Positions 7,641 through 17,252 are shown, counted from the first letter of the stretch. The stretch is 38,890 bases of DNA from Candidatus Rifleibacteriota bacterium (GCA_016213885.1 JACQZM010000261.1:1-38890), one strand, 5' to 3'. Made by a program: numbers and translations. The notes: a model not told the origin generated them from the letters alone.

Positions 7641-9911
7641 ATGACGAGTTCGGGGCAAAAAGGTCAGAAGTTTTCGTCCACCCTGCCGGTGCTGGGAGGG
7701 GTGCCCCGTTCCCCGACTCCGGCGACCGGCTCTGCCCGGCTGGTCATAGCCGGGATGACTTGCACCGGGTGCGCCGCCACGGTGGAGCGAGCGCTCCTCG
7801 AGGTGCCAGGAGTGGCCGACGCTGCGGTCAATCTGGCCACGGGTCGAGCCGTCGTCCGGTTCGATCCGAGCCGGGCCACCCGGGACGACCTGGTGGCGTC
7901 GGTCAACCGGATCGGGTTCCGTGCGGAGCCGTACCGGGCCCGGTCCGTGGAGCCGGATGTCGAGCCGCTGGGGCCCACTCTGTGGGCGCTGGCGCTCACA
8001 CTGCCCATCCTGTACTTCGGTCACCTCCCTGGCCACGACCATGCAGCGACCATCGTCACCACCGTCCTGGCAACGGCGCTTCAGCTCGGGCCCGGCCGGA
8101 CCTTCTTCAGCAGCGCTGCCCGGAGTCTCCAGGGCGGGAGCGCCAACATGGACGTCCTGGTGGCTCTCGGGATCACCGCCGCCTACCTCTACTCGTGTCT
8201 CGCTCTCTTTCTTCCCCCGCTGATGCCCATGTTCGAGACGGCTGCCTTGCTGATCCTGTTCATCCGGGCCGGGAAGTACCTCGAGGCCCGGGTTCGAGGC
8301 CGGGCGCGACGGGTCCTCGGCGACCTGCTGGGAGGTGAGATCGACAGGGCCCGCCGGGTCGGGGCCCACGGAGAGGAGACCGTTGCGCTGGCGGAGGTGA
8401 GGATCGGCGACAGGGTCCACGTCCTGCCCGGAGAGCGGGTCCCTCTGGACGGGACCGTGGTCGAGGGGGGAGCGTCGATGGACGAGTCGGTCGTCACCGG
8501 CGAGAGCGCCCCGGTGGTCCGGGGGCCCGGCGATCCGGTCGTGAGCGGAACGCTCAGCATCGATGGCTCCCTCGTCGTCCAGGTCACCGCCGCCGAAGAG
8601 GACAGCTTCATCACCCGGGTCGTCCGCCTGGTGGAGGAGGCGCAGGCGGACCGACCGCCCATCCAGAGGATCGCTGACCGGGTGGCCGCCCGGTTCGTCC
8701 CTGCCGTGGTGGTCCTGTCCATCCTCGTCTTCGCCGGATGGTATCTGGGGCTCTCGCGGTGGTTCCCGCCATCGAGTCCCATCACGCCGTTCACCCTGTC
8801 CCTCGGGCTGGCCGTGTCGGTGCTGGTGGTCGCCTGCCCCTGCGCCCTGGGGCTGGCCACCCCGACGGCCATCATGATCGGATCAGGGGTGGCCTTCACC
8901 CGAGGGATACTGTTCAGGAGAGCGCAAGCCATGGAACAGGCAGCCCGGCTCGACACGATCGTCCTGGACAAGACCGGCACGGTCACGGACGGGCGCCCTT
9001 CCGTGGTCGAGCTGGCCGCCGCTCGGGGGGTGACCGAGGCTCTCCTGCTCGACCTGACGGCCGCGGCCCTGGCGAACTCCTCCCATCCGCTCGCCAGGGC
9101 GGTAGTGAAGGCGCAGGCGGGCCAGAGCCGTACTCCCCCGCCGGTCGAGCAGTTTCGCGAGCAGAGGGGCGCGGGGGTCGAGTGCCTGATCCAGGGGGAG
9201 CCGGTCCGGGTCGGAAGGGTGGACTTCGCGGGCGCCGACTCCCCGGATCGGCCGTGGGCCGACGAGATCGCAGGACGCATGGCGTGCCAAGGCAGGACGC
9301 CCCTGGCCACGTTCCGGTCGGGACGGGGCGTGGGCGTGGTCGGCCTCATCGACACGCCACGGTCCGCGGCCGCTCCGACCGTTGCGGACCTGCGAGCGAT
9401 GGGGCTCCGGGTGGTGCTGGCCAGCGGAGACCGCGAGGAGGTCGTCCGGGCGACCGCGGCTCGGATCGGAGTGACCGAGTTTCACGCGGGCATGACCCCC
9501 GAGGACAAGATGGCGCTGGTGAACCGCCTGAAGGCTGGTGGACTGAAGGTCGGGATGGTGGGTGACGGGATCAACGATGCCCCGGCCCTGGCCGCTGCCG
9601 ACCTGGGAATCGCCCTGGGCTCCGGCACGGACGTGGCCAAGGAGACCGGAGATCTCGTCTTGGTCCACGACGACCTGAGGGATGTGACGCGGGCGATCCG
9701 GATCGGACGGGCCACCCTGGCCAAGATCCGGGCCAACCTCTTCTGGGCGTTTGGCTACAACGCCCTGGCGATTCCGCTGGCCGCGGGAGCGCTCTACCCG
9801 TTCACGGGCTGGATCGTGCCCCCGGCCCTCTGCGGTCTCCTGATGGCCGTCTCGTCGATCACCGTGGTGGGCAACTCGCTCCTCCTGCGGTCGTTCGACC
9901 CGGACGCCTGA
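7641..9911 (+). CDS. copA: P1B-type Cu+-exporting ATPase
   Basis: 756 residues, typical for CopA with one metal-binding domain. The HMA domain at about 32-100 carries the GMTCTGC motif (Cys41, Cys44). Transmembrane segments surround an actuator domain with TGES. The intramembrane metal site CPC is at 399-401 and the phosphorylated Asp443 lies in DKTGT. An HP motif (SSHPLA) and the MVGDGINDAPALAAAD hinge follow. The last two helices carry FGYNALAIPLAAG and MAVSSITVVGNSLLL, the pattern of Cu+/Ag+ pumps. It should use ATP to export monovalent copper across the inner membrane. It has its own promoter, and no CueR- or CsoR-like regulator or copper chaperone gene is adjacent. The first 30 residues are a low-complexity extension. 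Confidence 0.93.
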   Translation: MTSSGQKGQKFSSTLPVLGGVPRSPTPATGSARLVIAGMTCTGCAATVERALLEVPGVADAAVNLATGRAVVRFDPSRATRDDLVASVNRIGFRAEPYRARSVEPDVEPLGPTLWALALTLPILYFGHLPGHDHAATIVTTVLATALQLGPGRTFFSSAARSLQGGSANMDVLVALGITAAYLYSCLALFLPPLMPMFETAALLILFIRAGKYLEARVRGRARRVLGDLLGGEIDRARRVGAHGEETVALAEVRIGDRVHVLPGERVPLDGTVVEGGASMDESVVTGESAPVVRGPGDPVVSGTLSIDGSLVVQVTAAEEDSFITRVVRLVEEAQADRPPIQRIADRVAARFVPAVVVLSILVFAGWYLGLSRWFPPSSPITPFTLSLGLAVSVLVVACPCALGLATPTAIMIGSGVAFTRGILFRRAQAMEQAARLDTIVLDKTGTVTDGRPSVVELAAARGVTEALLLDLTAAALANSSHPLARAVVKAQAGQSRTPPPVEQFREQRGAGVECLIQGEPVRVGRVDFAGADSPDRPWADEIAGRMACQGRTPLATFRSGRGVGVVGLIDTPRSAAAPTVADLRAMGLRVVLASGDREEVVRATAARIGVTEFHAGMTPEDKMALVNRLKAGGLKVGMVGDGINDAPALAAADLGIALGSGTDVAKETGDLVLVHDDLRDVTRAIRIGRATLAKIRANLFWAFGYNALAIPLAAGALYPFTGWIVPPALCGLLMAVSSITVVGNSLLLRSFDPDA

Positions 9912-9949
9912 GCAAAGAAAAGAGGCGGCAGGTGCCCAGACCTGCCGCC
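9911..9949 (-). terminator. Strong intrinsic terminator, minus direction (ftsH)
   Basis: GGCGGCAGGT at 9924-9933 pairs perfectly over 10 bases with 9940-9949 across a 6-base loop. On the minus strand the hairpin is followed by TCTTTTCTTT (9914-9923), an ideal U-tract. It should end the ftsH transcript, whose stop is at 10206, and may also slow read-through from copA. The remaining bases between 9950 and 10205 show no other feature I can support. Confidence 0.8.
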
Positions 9950-10205
9950 CTCACGATGTCGAGTCGAGGAGGTTTTCCGCGTCCGGACCGGAGTCCATCT
10001 GCGGTCGCGTCCGTCACGGTCTTCACAAGCAACGGTCGTGCCGTCTCGCCGACAGGCGTCGGGATCGGCTTCGGGACGGTCAGCCGGCTCCCGGCCGTTC
10101 GCCGGCGCCCCCGGAATGGGCCGGACCGGACGGCGGGGTTGGCCCACGGACGACTCGGATCGGCCGCTGGCGGCATCGGCCCGGGCGCGCGTGCCAGGGA
10201 GACGG

Positions 10206-12143
10206 TCAGGCCGCGTCGGGGATCGGGTGGCCCGACGGGTCCTCGTCGGACGAAGGGGCGGCGTCGGAGCTCGGGCCCCGCTTCGGGGTCACCGGAGGGG
10301 GCAGTTCCTCTCCCTCGAGCAGTCGGTCCACCTGGGAGCCGTCCAGCACCTCGTGGACGAGCAGCGCCTTGGCGAGGATGTCCAGCTTGTCGAAGTTCTC
10401 CTGGAGGAGCTGCCGCGTCTTCTCGTAGGCCTCCGTGATGATCCGTTTGACCTCGAGGTCGATCTCGTGGGCCGTCTCCTCCGAGTAGTTCCGCTCGCGG
10501 GTTATGTCCCGACCGAGGAAGACCAGCGAATGGTCCTCACCGTAGGTGACCGGGCCCAGCGTCGCGGACATGCCGAACTCGCAGACCATCTGGTGGACGA
10601 TCTTGGTGGCCTTCTCGATGTCGTTGGCCGCTCCGGAGGAGATCTCGCCGAACCTGAGCTCCTCTGCCACGCGTCCGCCCAGGAGGCCGCAGATCGAATC
10701 CAGGAGGTAGGTCCGGTTCCGGATGTACATCCGGTCTTCCTCCGGAAGGAAAGAGGTCACTCCCAGCGCCCTTCCCCGGGGGATGACGGAGATCTTGTGC
10801 ACAGCGTCCTGTCCGCCGATGAGCTTCGAGATCAGGGCGTGGCCGGCCTCGTGATAGGCGATCCGCTCCTTGATCGGGTCGGAGAGGATGCGGCTCTTGC
10901 GCTCCTGCCCCATGATGATCTTGTCGCGGGCGTCCTCGAAGTCTTCCATGTTGACCCGCTTGCGGTCCCTCCGGGCCGCCAGGAGCGCCGCCTCGTTGAC
11001 CATGTTGGCGATGTCCGCCCCGGAGAACCCGGGTGTGGCCCTGGCGAGTATGGCCAGGTCCACATCGTCGGTCAGCGGGATCTTCTTCGTGTGCACCCGG
11101 AAGATGCCCTCCCGGCCCTTGATGTCCGGCAGGTCCACGACGATCTGCCGGTCGAAACGGCCAGGTCTCAGCAGCGCCGGATCGAGGACGTCCGGCCGGT
11201 TCGTGGCCGCGATCATGATGACGCCTTCGTTGGTATCGAAACCGTCCATCTCCACCAGGAGCTGGTTCAGCGTCTGCTCCCGCTCGTCGTGGCCACCGCC
11301 AAGACCGGCTCCTCGCTGGCGTCCCACCGCATCGATCTCGTCGATGAAGAGCAGGCAGGGAGCGTGCTTCTTTCCCTGCTCGAAGAGGTCGCGCACCCGG
11401 CTCGCGCCCACCCCCACGAACATCTCCACGAAGTCGCTCCCGGAAATGTGGAGGAACGGCACCTTGGCCTCGCCCGCAACGGCCCGGGCCAGCAGGGTCT
11501 TGCCTGTGCCCGGCGGGCCCATCAGGAGGACCCCGCGGGGGATCCTGGCACCGATCTCGGCGAACTTCCGCGGCGCCTTGAGGAACTCGATGATCTCCTG
11601 CAGATCGGACTTGGCCTCGTCGCAGCCAGCCACGTCATCGAAGGTGGTCTGGGTCTTCGACGAATCGATGAACCGTGCCCGGCTCTTGCCGAAAGAAAGC
11701 GCCTTGGCCCCTCCGCCCTGCATCTTCTGGAGGAAGTAGAACCACACCCCGATCAAGATCACGAACGGAAGCCAGGTGGAAGCGAACGAGATCCACCACG
11801 GGTTCTCGTTCTGGTGTTCGAACTTGACCTTGATGCGGCTCAGCGTCTTGGTCGGATCGTCAGGGTCCTTGACCTTTATCTCCTTGGACCTGAACAGCTT
11901 GATGTCGCCCTGGTCGAGTGCCGCGGTGGCCACGTAGAGCTTCTTGGTGCCGGCTTTCCGCCAGCGGATCTCCCGCTCCGACACGACGATCTCCGTGATC
12001 TGTCCCTCGTCGAAGTCCCGGTAGAAGTCGAAGTACTCGACCCTGGTTTCCCGTGGGTTGAAGGCGCTTCCAGCGATGAGGACCAGGATGATGGCGAGGA
12101 TAAGGAAGAACAGGGTGAGGTTCTTCACTCTCTGATTGTCCAC
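10206..12143 (-). CDS. ftsH: ATP-dependent zinc metalloprotease FtsH
   Basis: 645 residues from a GTG at 12143 with an AGGAGG Shine-Dalgarno. An ATG at 12236 is open in frame but lies upstream of the likely -10 box. Two membrane helices at about 8-27 and 122-140 flank a periplasmic domain. The AAA+ domain has Walker A GPPGTGKT at 209-216, Walker B with Asp268 and Glu269, and arginine fingers in LRPGRFDR. The protease domain has the zinc motif HEAGH at 431-435 and the third ligand Asp508. FtsH is a hexameric inner-membrane protease for quality control of membrane proteins and for regulated proteolysis. The C-terminal 30 residues are Pro/Ser/Asp-rich and disordered. It is transcribed alone, with its own promoter and terminator. 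Confidence 0.96.
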   Translation of the reverse strand: MDNQRVKNLTLFFLILAIILVLIAGSAFNPRETRVEYFDFYRDFDEGQITEIVVSEREIRWRKAGTKKLYVATAALDQGDIKLFRSKEIKVKDPDDPTKTLSRIKVKFEHQNENPWWISFASTWLPFVILIGVWFYFLQKMQGGGAKALSFGKSRARFIDSSKTQTTFDDVAGCDEAKSDLQEIIEFLKAPRKFAEIGARIPRGVLLMGPPGTGKTLLARAVAGEAKVPFLHISGSDFVEMFVGVGASRVRDLFEQGKKHAPCLLFIDEIDAVGRQRGAGLGGGHDEREQTLNQLLVEMDGFDTNEGVIMIAATNRPDVLDPALLRPGRFDRQIVVDLPDIKGREGIFRVHTKKIPLTDDVDLAILARATPGFSGADIANMVNEAALLAARRDRKRVNMEDFEDARDKIIMGQERKSRILSDPIKERIAYHEAGHALISKLIGGQDAVHKISVIPRGRALGVTSFLPEEDRMYIRNRTYLLDSICGLLGGRVAEELRFGEISSGAANDIEKATKIVHQMVCEFGMSATLGPVTYGEDHSLVFLGRDITRERNYSEETAHEIDLEVKRIITEAYEKTRQLLQENFDKLDILAKALLVHEVLDGSQVDRLLEGEELPPPVTPKRGPSSDAAPSSDEDPSGHPIPDAA

Positions 12144-12226
12144 CGGACCTCCTCGCCGAAAGCACCCGCAAACGCCGCGAGCCGGCGCGTCGAACGGCTC
12201 TCCCTGACCAGAAGGGGAGAGGAAAA

Positions 12227-12255
12227 AGTTTAACACAGGGCACTTGCCGTTTCAA
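12227..12255 (-). promoter_or_regulatory. ftsH: Sigma70-like promoter of ftsH
   Basis: On the minus strand TTGAAA (12250-12255) and TAAACT (12227-12232) are separated by 17 bases. The expected start near 12220 gives a leader of about 76 nt before the GTG at 12143. No sigma-32-type element is evident. Confidence 0.55.
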
Positions 12256-12271
12256 GCTGGAGCGCCGCCAT

Positions 12272-12485
12272 GACCCGGCGCCTCGCCGGGTCCGAGTCGC
12301 AAGACCCGGCGCCTCGCCGGGTCCGAGTCGCGCCCCCGAGCGCGACTTCAATCCGGATCCCCTCCTCTTTCTCTATCCCGAGCCCGAATCCAACCGGATC
12401 CCCTCCACTTCCTCGGTGACTCTGCAGCCAGGCCGAGGCCTGATCACAAGCCCGACTCCGCGAAACAGGTGGGGGATCCTGGCCT
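12272..12485. repeat. Composite REP-like element, copy A
   Basis: Two head-to-tail palindromes, GACCCGGCG-CCT-CGCCGGGTC, lie at 12272-12292 and 12303-12323. A second stem, GTCGCGC-6-GCGCGAC, lies at 12327-12346. About 140 bases follow that are closely matched at 17084-17220 in copy B. That tail contains CAGGCC-GA-GGCCTG and a polypyrimidine tract. The element sits in the divergent gap between ftsH and the VWA gene and covers most of it. Confidence 0.8.
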
Positions 12486-12490
12486 CGAGG

Positions 12491-12519
12491 TTGTGGCATC
12501 CACGGCGGTTCGATATACT
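12491..12519 (+). promoter_or_regulatory. Promoter of VWA gene, possibly giving a leaderless mRNA
   Basis: TTGTGG at 12491-12496 and TATACT at 12514-12519 are 17 bases apart. The expected transcription start, about 7 bases after the -10, falls at or next to the ATG at 12528, and there is no Shine-Dalgarno before that ATG. Leaderless translation is likely if the promoter is real. Confidence 0.5.
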
Positions 12520-12527
12520 GACCCACC

Positions 12528-13616
12528 ATGAACCGCTGCGGCACCCTCGCCATCATCCTGGTGGCGGCGGCTCTCTGCCCCGTGGCTGCCCAGGATCCCC
12601 CGGCCACCCGGACCGCCACGGCGCTGGAAGTGCACATCGAGCGGATCGACATCGGCCGGTTCCCGCTGCTCAACACCTTCCTCCAGGTCATGGATCCGGA
12701 CGGCCGGGCGGTCGCCATGTTCGAGCGCCGGTCGTTCCAGCTCTCCGAGCAGGGTCAGCGCTGTCGGATGGAGAACTTCAAGATCGACCTCACCCCGCTG
12801 TCGGTCGCGCTCCTCATCGACTCGTCAGGCAGCATGTTCCCGAGCATGCTGGATCTGAAGCGCGCGTGCGCTCACTTCATCAGGGTGCTCGAACCGTACG
12901 ACCAGGCCCTCTTGATGTCGTTCTCGGACATGCCCCGGTTGCTCGTGCCGTTCACCCTCGATCAGGAGCGTCTGGTGATGGCGCTCGGACCGGTCGAGGC
13001 CTTCGGACCCACCGCCCTCCACGACGCCATCCACAAGGGCGTGCTGGAGCTCGTTCCCATGCCCGGCCGCAGGATCATGGTGCTGCTCACCGATGGCCAG
13101 GACCAGAACGCCGCGGGCACGGCCAGGCAGAGTCGCCACACTCTCCAGGAGGCGCTGGACCTGGCGGTGAAGAACCAGATCATCATCTACGTCGTGGCGC
13201 TGGGACGCTGGATCAACAAGACCGAGGTCCAGAGGATCGCCGAGGCGACCAGGGGCGAGGTCTACTTCACCCATTCGAGCCAGGAGCTGGAGCGGATCTA
13301 CATGCTCATCAGCCGGAACCTGAAGAGCCGGATCGAGGTGAGCTACCGGACCCCGAACCCGCGGGTCGACGGCAGCTGGAGGACCTTTGAGGTGAAGGTC
13401 GCGGCGGCGGGAGGCTACGGGGCGGACCAGGCGACCTATCGCGCCCCCGGCCGGTACGTCGTGGAGCTTCCAGGCCAGGAGTTCGATCGCCTGCGTCTCG
13501 ATCAGCTCAAGCAGGAGATCCCGCAGCTCAGGCTCAGGGACCTGAACATGAAAGAGGTTCTTCTGGGGGGAAAGAAAGAGCTCTCCGATTGGGTGGAGAG
13601 CTACTTCAAGAGATGA
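12528..13616 (+). CDS. Secreted VWFA-related protein (acidobacterial type)
   Basis: 362 residues. The signal peptide has a hydrophobic core (LAIILVAAALCPVAA) with cleavage near residue 21. After a short beta-rich domain, a von Willebrand factor A domain covers about 92-270. It has a full metal-ion-dependent adhesion site: DSSGS at 98-102, a Thr in FGPTALHD and the Asp of LLTDGQD. Such domains bind protein ligands through a divalent cation. The arrangement of N-terminal beta domain then VWA, in a secreted protein, resembles the VWFA-related family abundant in Acidobacteria, though the phylum inference is soft. The C-terminal 90 residues are charged and helical and may mediate contacts. Its partner is unknown. 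Confidence 0.8.
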   Translation: MNRCGTLAIILVAAALCPVAAQDPPATRTATALEVHIERIDIGRFPLLNTFLQVMDPDGRAVAMFERRSFQLSEQGQRCRMENFKIDLTPLSVALLIDSSGSMFPSMLDLKRACAHFIRVLEPYDQALLMSFSDMPRLLVPFTLDQERLVMALGPVEAFGPTALHDAIHKGVLELVPMPGRRIMVLLTDGQDQNAAGTARQSRHTLQEALDLAVKNQIIIYVVALGRWINKTEVQRIAEATRGEVYFTHSSQELERIYMLISRNLKSRIEVSYRTPNPRVDGSWRTFEVKVAAAGGYGADQATYRAPGRYVVELPGQEFDRLRLDQLKQEIPQLRLRDLNMKEVLLGGKKELSDWVESYFKR

Positions 13617-13695
13617 TCCCACCGGGACGGCCGGATCGACCGCCCGGTGTCGCGGGAGCCCGGGAATCAGACAGAGTGCGGCTCCCCGCCAGGCG

Positions 13696-13857
13696 TCACT
13701 CGTTCTTGCCTGCCCGGGAGCAGTACTTCCGGTGCAGGATCTCCAGGCCGCCCGGCTGGTCCAGGAGTTCGATGTCCTTGCCCAGCGTCTTGGCGTAGTG
13801 AGTCTTGATGAAACGGATCATTCGCTCCCGGACTTCGTTGTCGTCGTGCGCAGACAT
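13696..13857 (-). CDS. Small charged protein, unknown function
   Basis: A 53-residue soluble protein on the minus strand. Support comes from a near-perfect AAGGAGG Shine-Dalgarno seven bases before the ATG at 13857, and from GC-rich third codon positions. It starts with an acidic MSAHDDNE, followed by a predicted helix (VRERMIRFIKTHYAKTLGK), a short loop with DQPGG, and a basic end with a single Cys (HRKYCSRAGK). I know no matching family. It converges with the VWA gene and is otherwise alone. Confidence 0.6.
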   Translation of the reverse strand: MSAHDDNEVRERMIRFIKTHYAKTLGKDIELLDQPGGLEILHRKYCSRAGKNE

Positions 13858-13943
13858 GGAACTTCCTCCTTGAGGACTACTGGTCGGTTCTACAAATCTA
13901 TCGGCAAAGACCGGCGCTTTTGTTGAGAGGGAAGTCGCGCCAA

Positions 13944-13964
13944 GATCCGGCGAGGCGCCGGATC
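13944..13964. repeat. REP-like palindrome, single copy D
   Basis: GATCCGGCG-AGG-CGCCGGATC, a perfect 9-base stem with a 3-base loop, flanked on both sides by GTCGCG motifs. It is the variant of the palindrome in copies A-C with GGATC in place of GGGTC. Confidence 0.75.
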
Positions 13965-13983
13965 CGGGATCCGAGTCGCGACC

Positions 13984-14010
13984 TTGACTTGCTGCGGTCA
14001 GCCATATTAG
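13984..14010 (+). promoter_or_regulatory. Possible promoter of 14028 gene
   Basis: TTGACT at 13984-13989 and TATTAG at 14005-14010 are 15 bases apart. The spacing is short, so this is tentative. The ATG at 14028 has no clear Shine-Dalgarno. Confidence 0.35.
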
Positions 14011-14027
14011 GGTTCCCTCGATCTCCC

Positions 14028-14417
14028 ATGCGCCGCAGCCTGACCCCTCACCTCGCCCTGGTCGTGACGTCCTTCGTGCTGATGGCTTCGGTAGCGAGCG
14101 CCGGCAGCTACTCCCTCGAGATCCGGCTCATCAGCAAGGACGAGGTTCGCCAGTTCATATACAAGTGCTCCATCTCGCGCAACGACTCGGACGACATCGC
14201 ACGAAGTGGAGATCGAGCCATCCAGCGCTGGTTGACCGATGCCAAGAGGTCGTTCGCAGAGAAGAGAGGTTACCGCGAGAGCCTCTACGGAGCCGATTTC
14301 TGGAAGATGGTCCGGGTGGACGACTGGGTCTACGCGGTCTTCGACGACGACTCCCGGCGCACGTTGACCAAGGGGGGCAAGGGAAGGATCGGGGGCTCCG
14401 AGGCCGGGGGTTTCTGA
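14028..14417 (+). CDS. Small secreted protein, unknown function
   Basis: 129 residues. The N-terminus is a clear signal peptide (MRRSLTPHLALVVTSFVLM, then ASVASAG) with cleavage near residue 23, which supports the ATG at 14028 over an earlier ATG at 13920 lying before the REP-like repeat. The mature part is mixed alpha/beta and charged (EIRLISKDEVRQFIYKC, then a helix KRSFAEKRGYRE). It ends in a Gly/Lys-rich tail, TKGGKGRIGGSEAGGF. I do not recognise it. The stop is 14 bases before the GTG of the M16-like gene, so the two are probably co-transcribed and the product may act with that exported protein. Confidence 0.65.
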   Translation: MRRSLTPHLALVVTSFVLMASVASAGSYSLEIRLISKDEVRQFIYKCSISRNDSDDIARSGDRAIQRWLTDAKRSFAEKRGYRESLYGADFWKMVRVDDWVYAVFDDDSRRTLTKGGKGRIGGSEAGGF

Positions 14418-14431
14418 CAGGAGGAACGATC

Positions 14432-17002
14432 GTGAGGAAGAGATCCGTCCACGAACTGGCAACGCTGGCGATTCTTCTGGTATCGCTCGGCCTCGCCACC
14501 TCGGCGGCCGTGGCGCTGGAGCGCATGCCGGTGAGAAAGACGCGTCTTCCGAACGGTCTGGTGCTGATCGTCCAGGAGGATCACAGCCTTCCACTGGTGG
14601 CGGTGGTCACGGTTGCCAGGGCCGGTCACATGGCGGAGAGCAGGGCGACCAACGGCACGGCGGCGCTCCTGGCGACGGTCATGGAGACCCAGGGTTCTGC
14701 CAGGACGCCGGCCCCCGCCTTCCTGGAGCAGATCGAAGGGGAGGGCTCCGACTTCCAGGTCTACCTGGACCAGGAGACGCTTCGTCTGGAGACCAGCTGC
14801 ATGCCGGCCAACCTGGAGCCCAACCTGAGACGCCAGGCCGAGCTCATGCTGACCCCGAACCTGTCGACGGAATCGCTCAACAGGGCGCGCGAGAAGCTCA
14901 TGGCCAGAGTCGCCAGGCTTGTGGAGTACCCGCTGGAGAGCGGTTACCTCGCCACGATGTGCGACGGGCTGGCCTTCGGCGACCATCCCTACGGGTTCCC
15001 TCTGGCCGATCCGGACGTGGTGAAGCGGCTCTCGGCCAGGGAGATCGAGGCGTTTCGCGGACGCCACGTGACGCCCGACGCGATGCGGGTGGTCGTGGCC
15101 GGCGACTGCGACCCGGACAGGGTTCTGGCCGTGATTCAAGAGCTGTACGGGAAGCTCCCCGCACTCGGTCAGAGAGGCCCCAGACCCCAGGCGCCGGCGC
15201 CGGTGGAGCGACCGCGGGAGCGTACCGAGTCCCTGGACGTGAGACGGCCTCTGCTCTGCGTCGGCTTCATGGGGCCCAGCGTCTTCGACGAGGACTTCCA
15301 CGCCATGCTCGTCATCCGGGCTCTCCTCGCCGAGGGGCAAGCCTCGCGACTCCACAAGCGCCTGGTGGTGCGGGAGCGCGCGGCCTCCGACCTGAGCAGC
15401 AAGTTCCCCATCGTTCCTTCGACGGCGCTGGTGAAGTTCCAGTTCGCCACGGACCCCGAGCTGGTGGAGCCGGCCCTGGAGAGCCTGATCGCGGAGATCC
15501 AGCGGCTCCGCAGCGTCGACGTGCCCACCGACGAGCTCGAACGGGCGAAGACTCTGTTGATCTCGATCCTGGCCCAGCGGGTGCAGCGGCGCCTGGCCCA
15601 GGCCAGCCATCTGGGGCAGTTCGACCTGTTCGACGACACGGCGCTCTTCTCGGAGATGCTCGACCGGGTGACCGCCGTGACGGCCACGGCGGTGCACAGA
15701 GCAGCTCGCCGGTGGCTCGATCCCTCCCGGTACATCCTGGCCATGATCAAGCCCAAAGGGGCCGTGGAGGCCAAGGCGGAGAAGGTCTGGACCGGGAAGC
15801 TCTCGAACGGGTTGAACGTGGTCATCCACCGCGACCCCTCGTCGGCCGTGGTGGGAATCGCCCTCGGCGGCATGGTCCAGCAGGGTCCTCAGGAGGACAT
15901 CGGGGTCCGATGCGAAGCGCTGGCCACCTTGCTCGAGAAGGGGCACACCCGGGAGTCCTCCTCCGCCCAGACCCAGGAGCGTCTGGAGGCGGCCGGCTCG
16001 CGTGTGAAGGGCTTCGGCGACCCCGACGGGGTCTATCTCATGACCACGGCCACGGTACACAACCTGGACCAGATCCTGGCCACGCTCCGCGATGTGGCGT
16101 TCGATCCCTCATTCACCGAGCAAGAGCTCGCGAACGTGAAGCAGCAGCTCGCCAGAGAGGCCGAGAGCGCCGGCGACTCGCCCGAGATGATGGGGCTCTT
16201 CAAGCTGTTCTCCAACTTGTTTCCTTCCCACCCGTACGGCGCCACCCTCGAGAGCTGTCAGGCCGCGCTCAAGACGCTGACGCTGGACGAGCTGACCCGG
16301 ACTCATCGTCGGCTGTTCACCACCCGGACCGCGTACCTGTCCCTGGCCGGCAACCTGACCTCGACGGAGATCATGCCCAGGCTGGAGGCGATCCTGGGGC
16401 AACTCCCTCCGGCAGCCCCCCCGCCGGACCGTGACCCGCCCGCGGTGTCGCCGACCGGCACCCAGGTCGAGACGATCTCCCACTCCAGGCCGGGAGAGGT
16501 GCTGTGCTTCGGCGCCCGGCTCTCCTCGAGGGCGAGGGCCGACTTTCCGCAGATCAGCGTGCTGTTCAGGGTCCTCTTCATCGGAGAGAAGTCGCTGGTC
16601 ACCAGGGCTCTCGATCAGGCCGGGGTGCTGGAAGACCGGATCGATGCCACCATGCACCTGCGCAGGAGCGGGGCGTACATGGCCGCCGGCTATCGGGTCA
16701 AGCCAGGGACCGGGGCCAAGGCTCAACAGATCGTGGCCGACGTTCTCGGGAAGCTGGCGTCCACGCCGGTCTCGTCCAGCGACATCGAGAACACCCGCCG
16801 GGTGCTCCAGGGGTTCGTGGTGCGCGCCTTCGAGGAGACTCAGAACCAGGCCCAGCGCATGCTGAGCGCCGTGGCCATCCTCAACCAGCCGGACTTCTAC
16901 GCCGCCCTGGGCTCCTCCTATGACAAGGTCACGCCCGAGAAGGTCCACGCCGCTCTCGGGGACCTGGAGACGATCCGGTACGTGATCGTGAAGGGCAAGT
17001 AG
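14432..17002 (+). CDS. Exported double-domain M16-like protein lacking both HxxEH motifs
   Basis: 856 residues from a GTG with an AGGAGG Shine-Dalgarno. A signal sequence (LATLAILLVSLGLATSAAVA) precedes two tandem M16 (pitrilysin/processing-peptidase) units, at about 33-440 and 450-856. Active M16 enzymes carry a zinc-binding HxxEH after an NG-A segment. In the first unit the aligned positions are Ala78, Ala81 and Thr82, and in the second unit the corresponding GVRCEALATLLEKG also lacks the motif. Downstream features such as FGDHPYGFPL and SHPYGATLES are preserved. M16 proteins often pair an active with an inactive subunit, but here both fused halves look non-catalytic. It may be a scaffold or a partner for another protease outside the window. 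Confidence 0.85.
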   Translation: MRKRSVHELATLAILLVSLGLATSAAVALERMPVRKTRLPNGLVLIVQEDHSLPLVAVVTVARAGHMAESRATNGTAALLATVMETQGSARTPAPAFLEQIEGEGSDFQVYLDQETLRLETSCMPANLEPNLRRQAELMLTPNLSTESLNRAREKLMARVARLVEYPLESGYLATMCDGLAFGDHPYGFPLADPDVVKRLSAREIEAFRGRHVTPDAMRVVVAGDCDPDRVLAVIQELYGKLPALGQRGPRPQAPAPVERPRERTESLDVRRPLLCVGFMGPSVFDEDFHAMLVIRALLAEGQASRLHKRLVVRERAASDLSSKFPIVPSTALVKFQFATDPELVEPALESLIAEIQRLRSVDVPTDELERAKTLLISILAQRVQRRLAQASHLGQFDLFDDTALFSEMLDRVTAVTATAVHRAARRWLDPSRYILAMIKPKGAVEAKAEKVWTGKLSNGLNVVIHRDPSSAVVGIALGGMVQQGPQEDIGVRCEALATLLEKGHTRESSSAQTQERLEAAGSRVKGFGDPDGVYLMTTATVHNLDQILATLRDVAFDPSFTEQELANVKQQLAREAESAGDSPEMMGLFKLFSNLFPSHPYGATLESCQAALKTLTLDELTRTHRRLFTTRTAYLSLAGNLTSTEIMPRLEAILGQLPPAAPPPDRDPPAVSPTGTQVETISHSRPGEVLCFGARLSSRARADFPQISVLFRVLFIGEKSLVTRALDQAGVLEDRIDATMHLRRSGAYMAAGYRVKPGTGAKAQQIVADVLGKLASTPVSSSDIENTRRVLQGFVVRAFEETQNQAQRMLSAVAILNQPDFYAALGSSYDKVTPEKVHAALGDLETIRYVIVKGK

Positions 17003-17008
17003 GGACAA

Positions 17009-17242
17009 GACCCGGCGCCTCGCCGGGTCCGAGTCGCAAGACCCGGCGCCTCGCCGGGTCCGAGTCGCGCCCCCGAGCGCGACCTCAATCCGGATCCCCT
17101 CCTCTTTCTTCTCTCTTCCGAGCGCGACCTCAACCGAATCCCCCTCCACGTCCTCGGTGACTCAGCAGCCAGGCCGAGGCCTGATCACAGGCCCGACTCC
17201 GCGAAGCAGGCGGGGGTTCCAGACCCGGCGCCTCGCCGGATC
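17009..17242. repeat. Composite REP-like element, copy B
   Basis: The same order as copy A: palindromes at 17009-17029 and 17040-17060, GTCGCGC-6-GCGCGAC at 17064-17083, then a long tail nearly identical to copy A. The tail contains CAGGCC-GA-GGCCTG and GCCTG-ATCA-CAGGC. A further palindrome variant ending in GGATC closes the element at 17222-17242. It fills the gap between the convergent M16-like and repeat-protein genes and starts 7 bases after the M16 stop. Confidence 0.82.
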
Positions 17243-17252
17243 CGGGAAACCA

